10,718 nucleotides of DNA from an archaeon. GTDB taxonomy: Archaea; Nanobdellota; Nanobdellia; Woesearchaeales; ARS49. Made by a program: the position numbers and the translations under genes. The notes below the pieces were generated by a model that did no database searches, was not told where the DNA came from, and saw only the letters and a program-made list of their open reading frames with translations. Shown here piece by piece: positions 10,462 to 10,718 of this stretch. Each line of letters begins with the position of its first letter. Position 1 is the stretch's first letter. The stretch is from the NCBI GenBank assembly GCA_016213425.1, contig JACRAI010000074.1, positions 1-10,718 on the forward strand, read 5' to 3'.

Positions 10462-10718
10462 TTATTCAAGTCCGAAATAAACTCTTTTTCTTCCTTTACC
10501 TTTATTTTCTACTCTTAAAAGAACTAATTTTCCTATCTCTTTTGTAGACTTTACATGTGTTCCGCCATCTGCTTGCTCGTCAACATGACCTATTTTTAAA
10601 ATTCTTAAAACATCTATCCCTTCAGGAAGTCCTTTAGCTAACCTTGCGAGTGAAGGGTTTTTTTCAACTTCATTTCTAGGTAAGTAACTAACATTTACAG
10701 GTAAATCTTGCTGTATAA
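10462..10718 (-). CDS. Alanyl-tRNA editing protein AlaX (C-terminal part, cut by window edge)
   Basis: About 84 C-terminal residues of a trans-editing protein that removes Ser or Gly from mischarged tRNA-Ala. The visible part has LPVNVSYLPRNEV, SPSLARLAKGLPEGIDVLRI, then GHVDEQADGGTHVKSTKEIG and the end RVYFGLE. QADGGTHV is the C-terminal zinc-binding signature of the AlaRS/AlaX editing domain, with the His retained and the Cys of ACGGTH replaced by Asp. The 5' end lies beyond the right edge of the window, so the AlaX size class (S, M or L) cannot be decided. It is convergent with the preceding small gene. Confidence 0.88.
   Translation of the reverse strand, partial: IQQDLPVNVSYLPRNEVEKNPSLARLAKGLPEGIDVLRILKIGHVDEQADGGTHVKSTKEIGKLVLLRVENKGKGRKRVYFGLE

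Overview
The window looks like an AT-rich archaeal chromosome segment, most likely from a DPANN archaeon of the Woesearchaeota/Pacearchaeota type. Four things support this: an archaeal-type THUMP tRNA guanosine-N2 methyltransferase, AlaX and TrmB-family proteins; TATA boxes centred 24-28 nt upstream of start codons (leaderless transcription); a tRNA whose introns carry bulge-helix-bulge splice sites; and a secreted Cys-rich protein with a SITGNAV motif of the kind I recall from DPANN surface proteins. The lineage is an inference.

Layout, left to right. (1) 28-1247: dCTP deaminase translationally coupled to a TrmB-like regulator. (2) 1273-1935: secreted protein with two six-Cys modules. (3) 1925-2869 (-): tRNA guanosine-N2 methyltransferase. 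(4) 2870-3237: a 368-nt non-coding stretch rich in hairpins. It holds copy 1 of a 110-nt three-hairpin element; copy 2 lies at 9416-9525. (5) 3238-3744: DJ-1/PfpI protein. (6) 3835-4481: complete VapBC module. (7) 4467-5573 (-): TrmA/RlmD-type Fe-S uridine methyltransferase, divergent from an RBBP9-like serine hydrolase (5659-6228). (8) 6220-6719 (-): second, paralogous VapBC whose toxin has lost an internal segment including one catalytic Asp. (9) 6838-7587 (-): YprB-like DEDD exonuclease. (10) 7620-8747 (-): ITPase/Ham1 domain fused to an unidentified N-terminal domain. (11) 8783-9347 (-): Doc-like Fic protein followed by a ribbon-helix-helix protein, a probable toxin-antitoxin pair in reversed order. 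(12) 9558-9932: HIT protein. (13) 9961-10091: tRNA-Lys(CUU) interrupted by two introns. (14) 10132-10461: small protein, perhaps chagasin-like. (15) 10462-10718 (-): C-terminal part of AlaX, cut by the window edge.

The genes fall into three themes: RNA modification and tRNA quality control (two methyltransferases, AlaX, tRNA-Lys), nucleotide-pool metabolism (dCTP deaminase, Ham1 fusion, HIT), and three toxin-antitoxin-like loci. Most genes appear to have their own promoter; overlapping ATGA junctions mark the few real operons. The most interesting observations are the doubly interrupted tRNA-Lys, the duplicated 110-nt structured element, the toxin-first Doc/RHH module, and an identical 20-bp operator geometry (9-bp arms, 2-bp spacer) at two unrelated toxin-antitoxin promoters.
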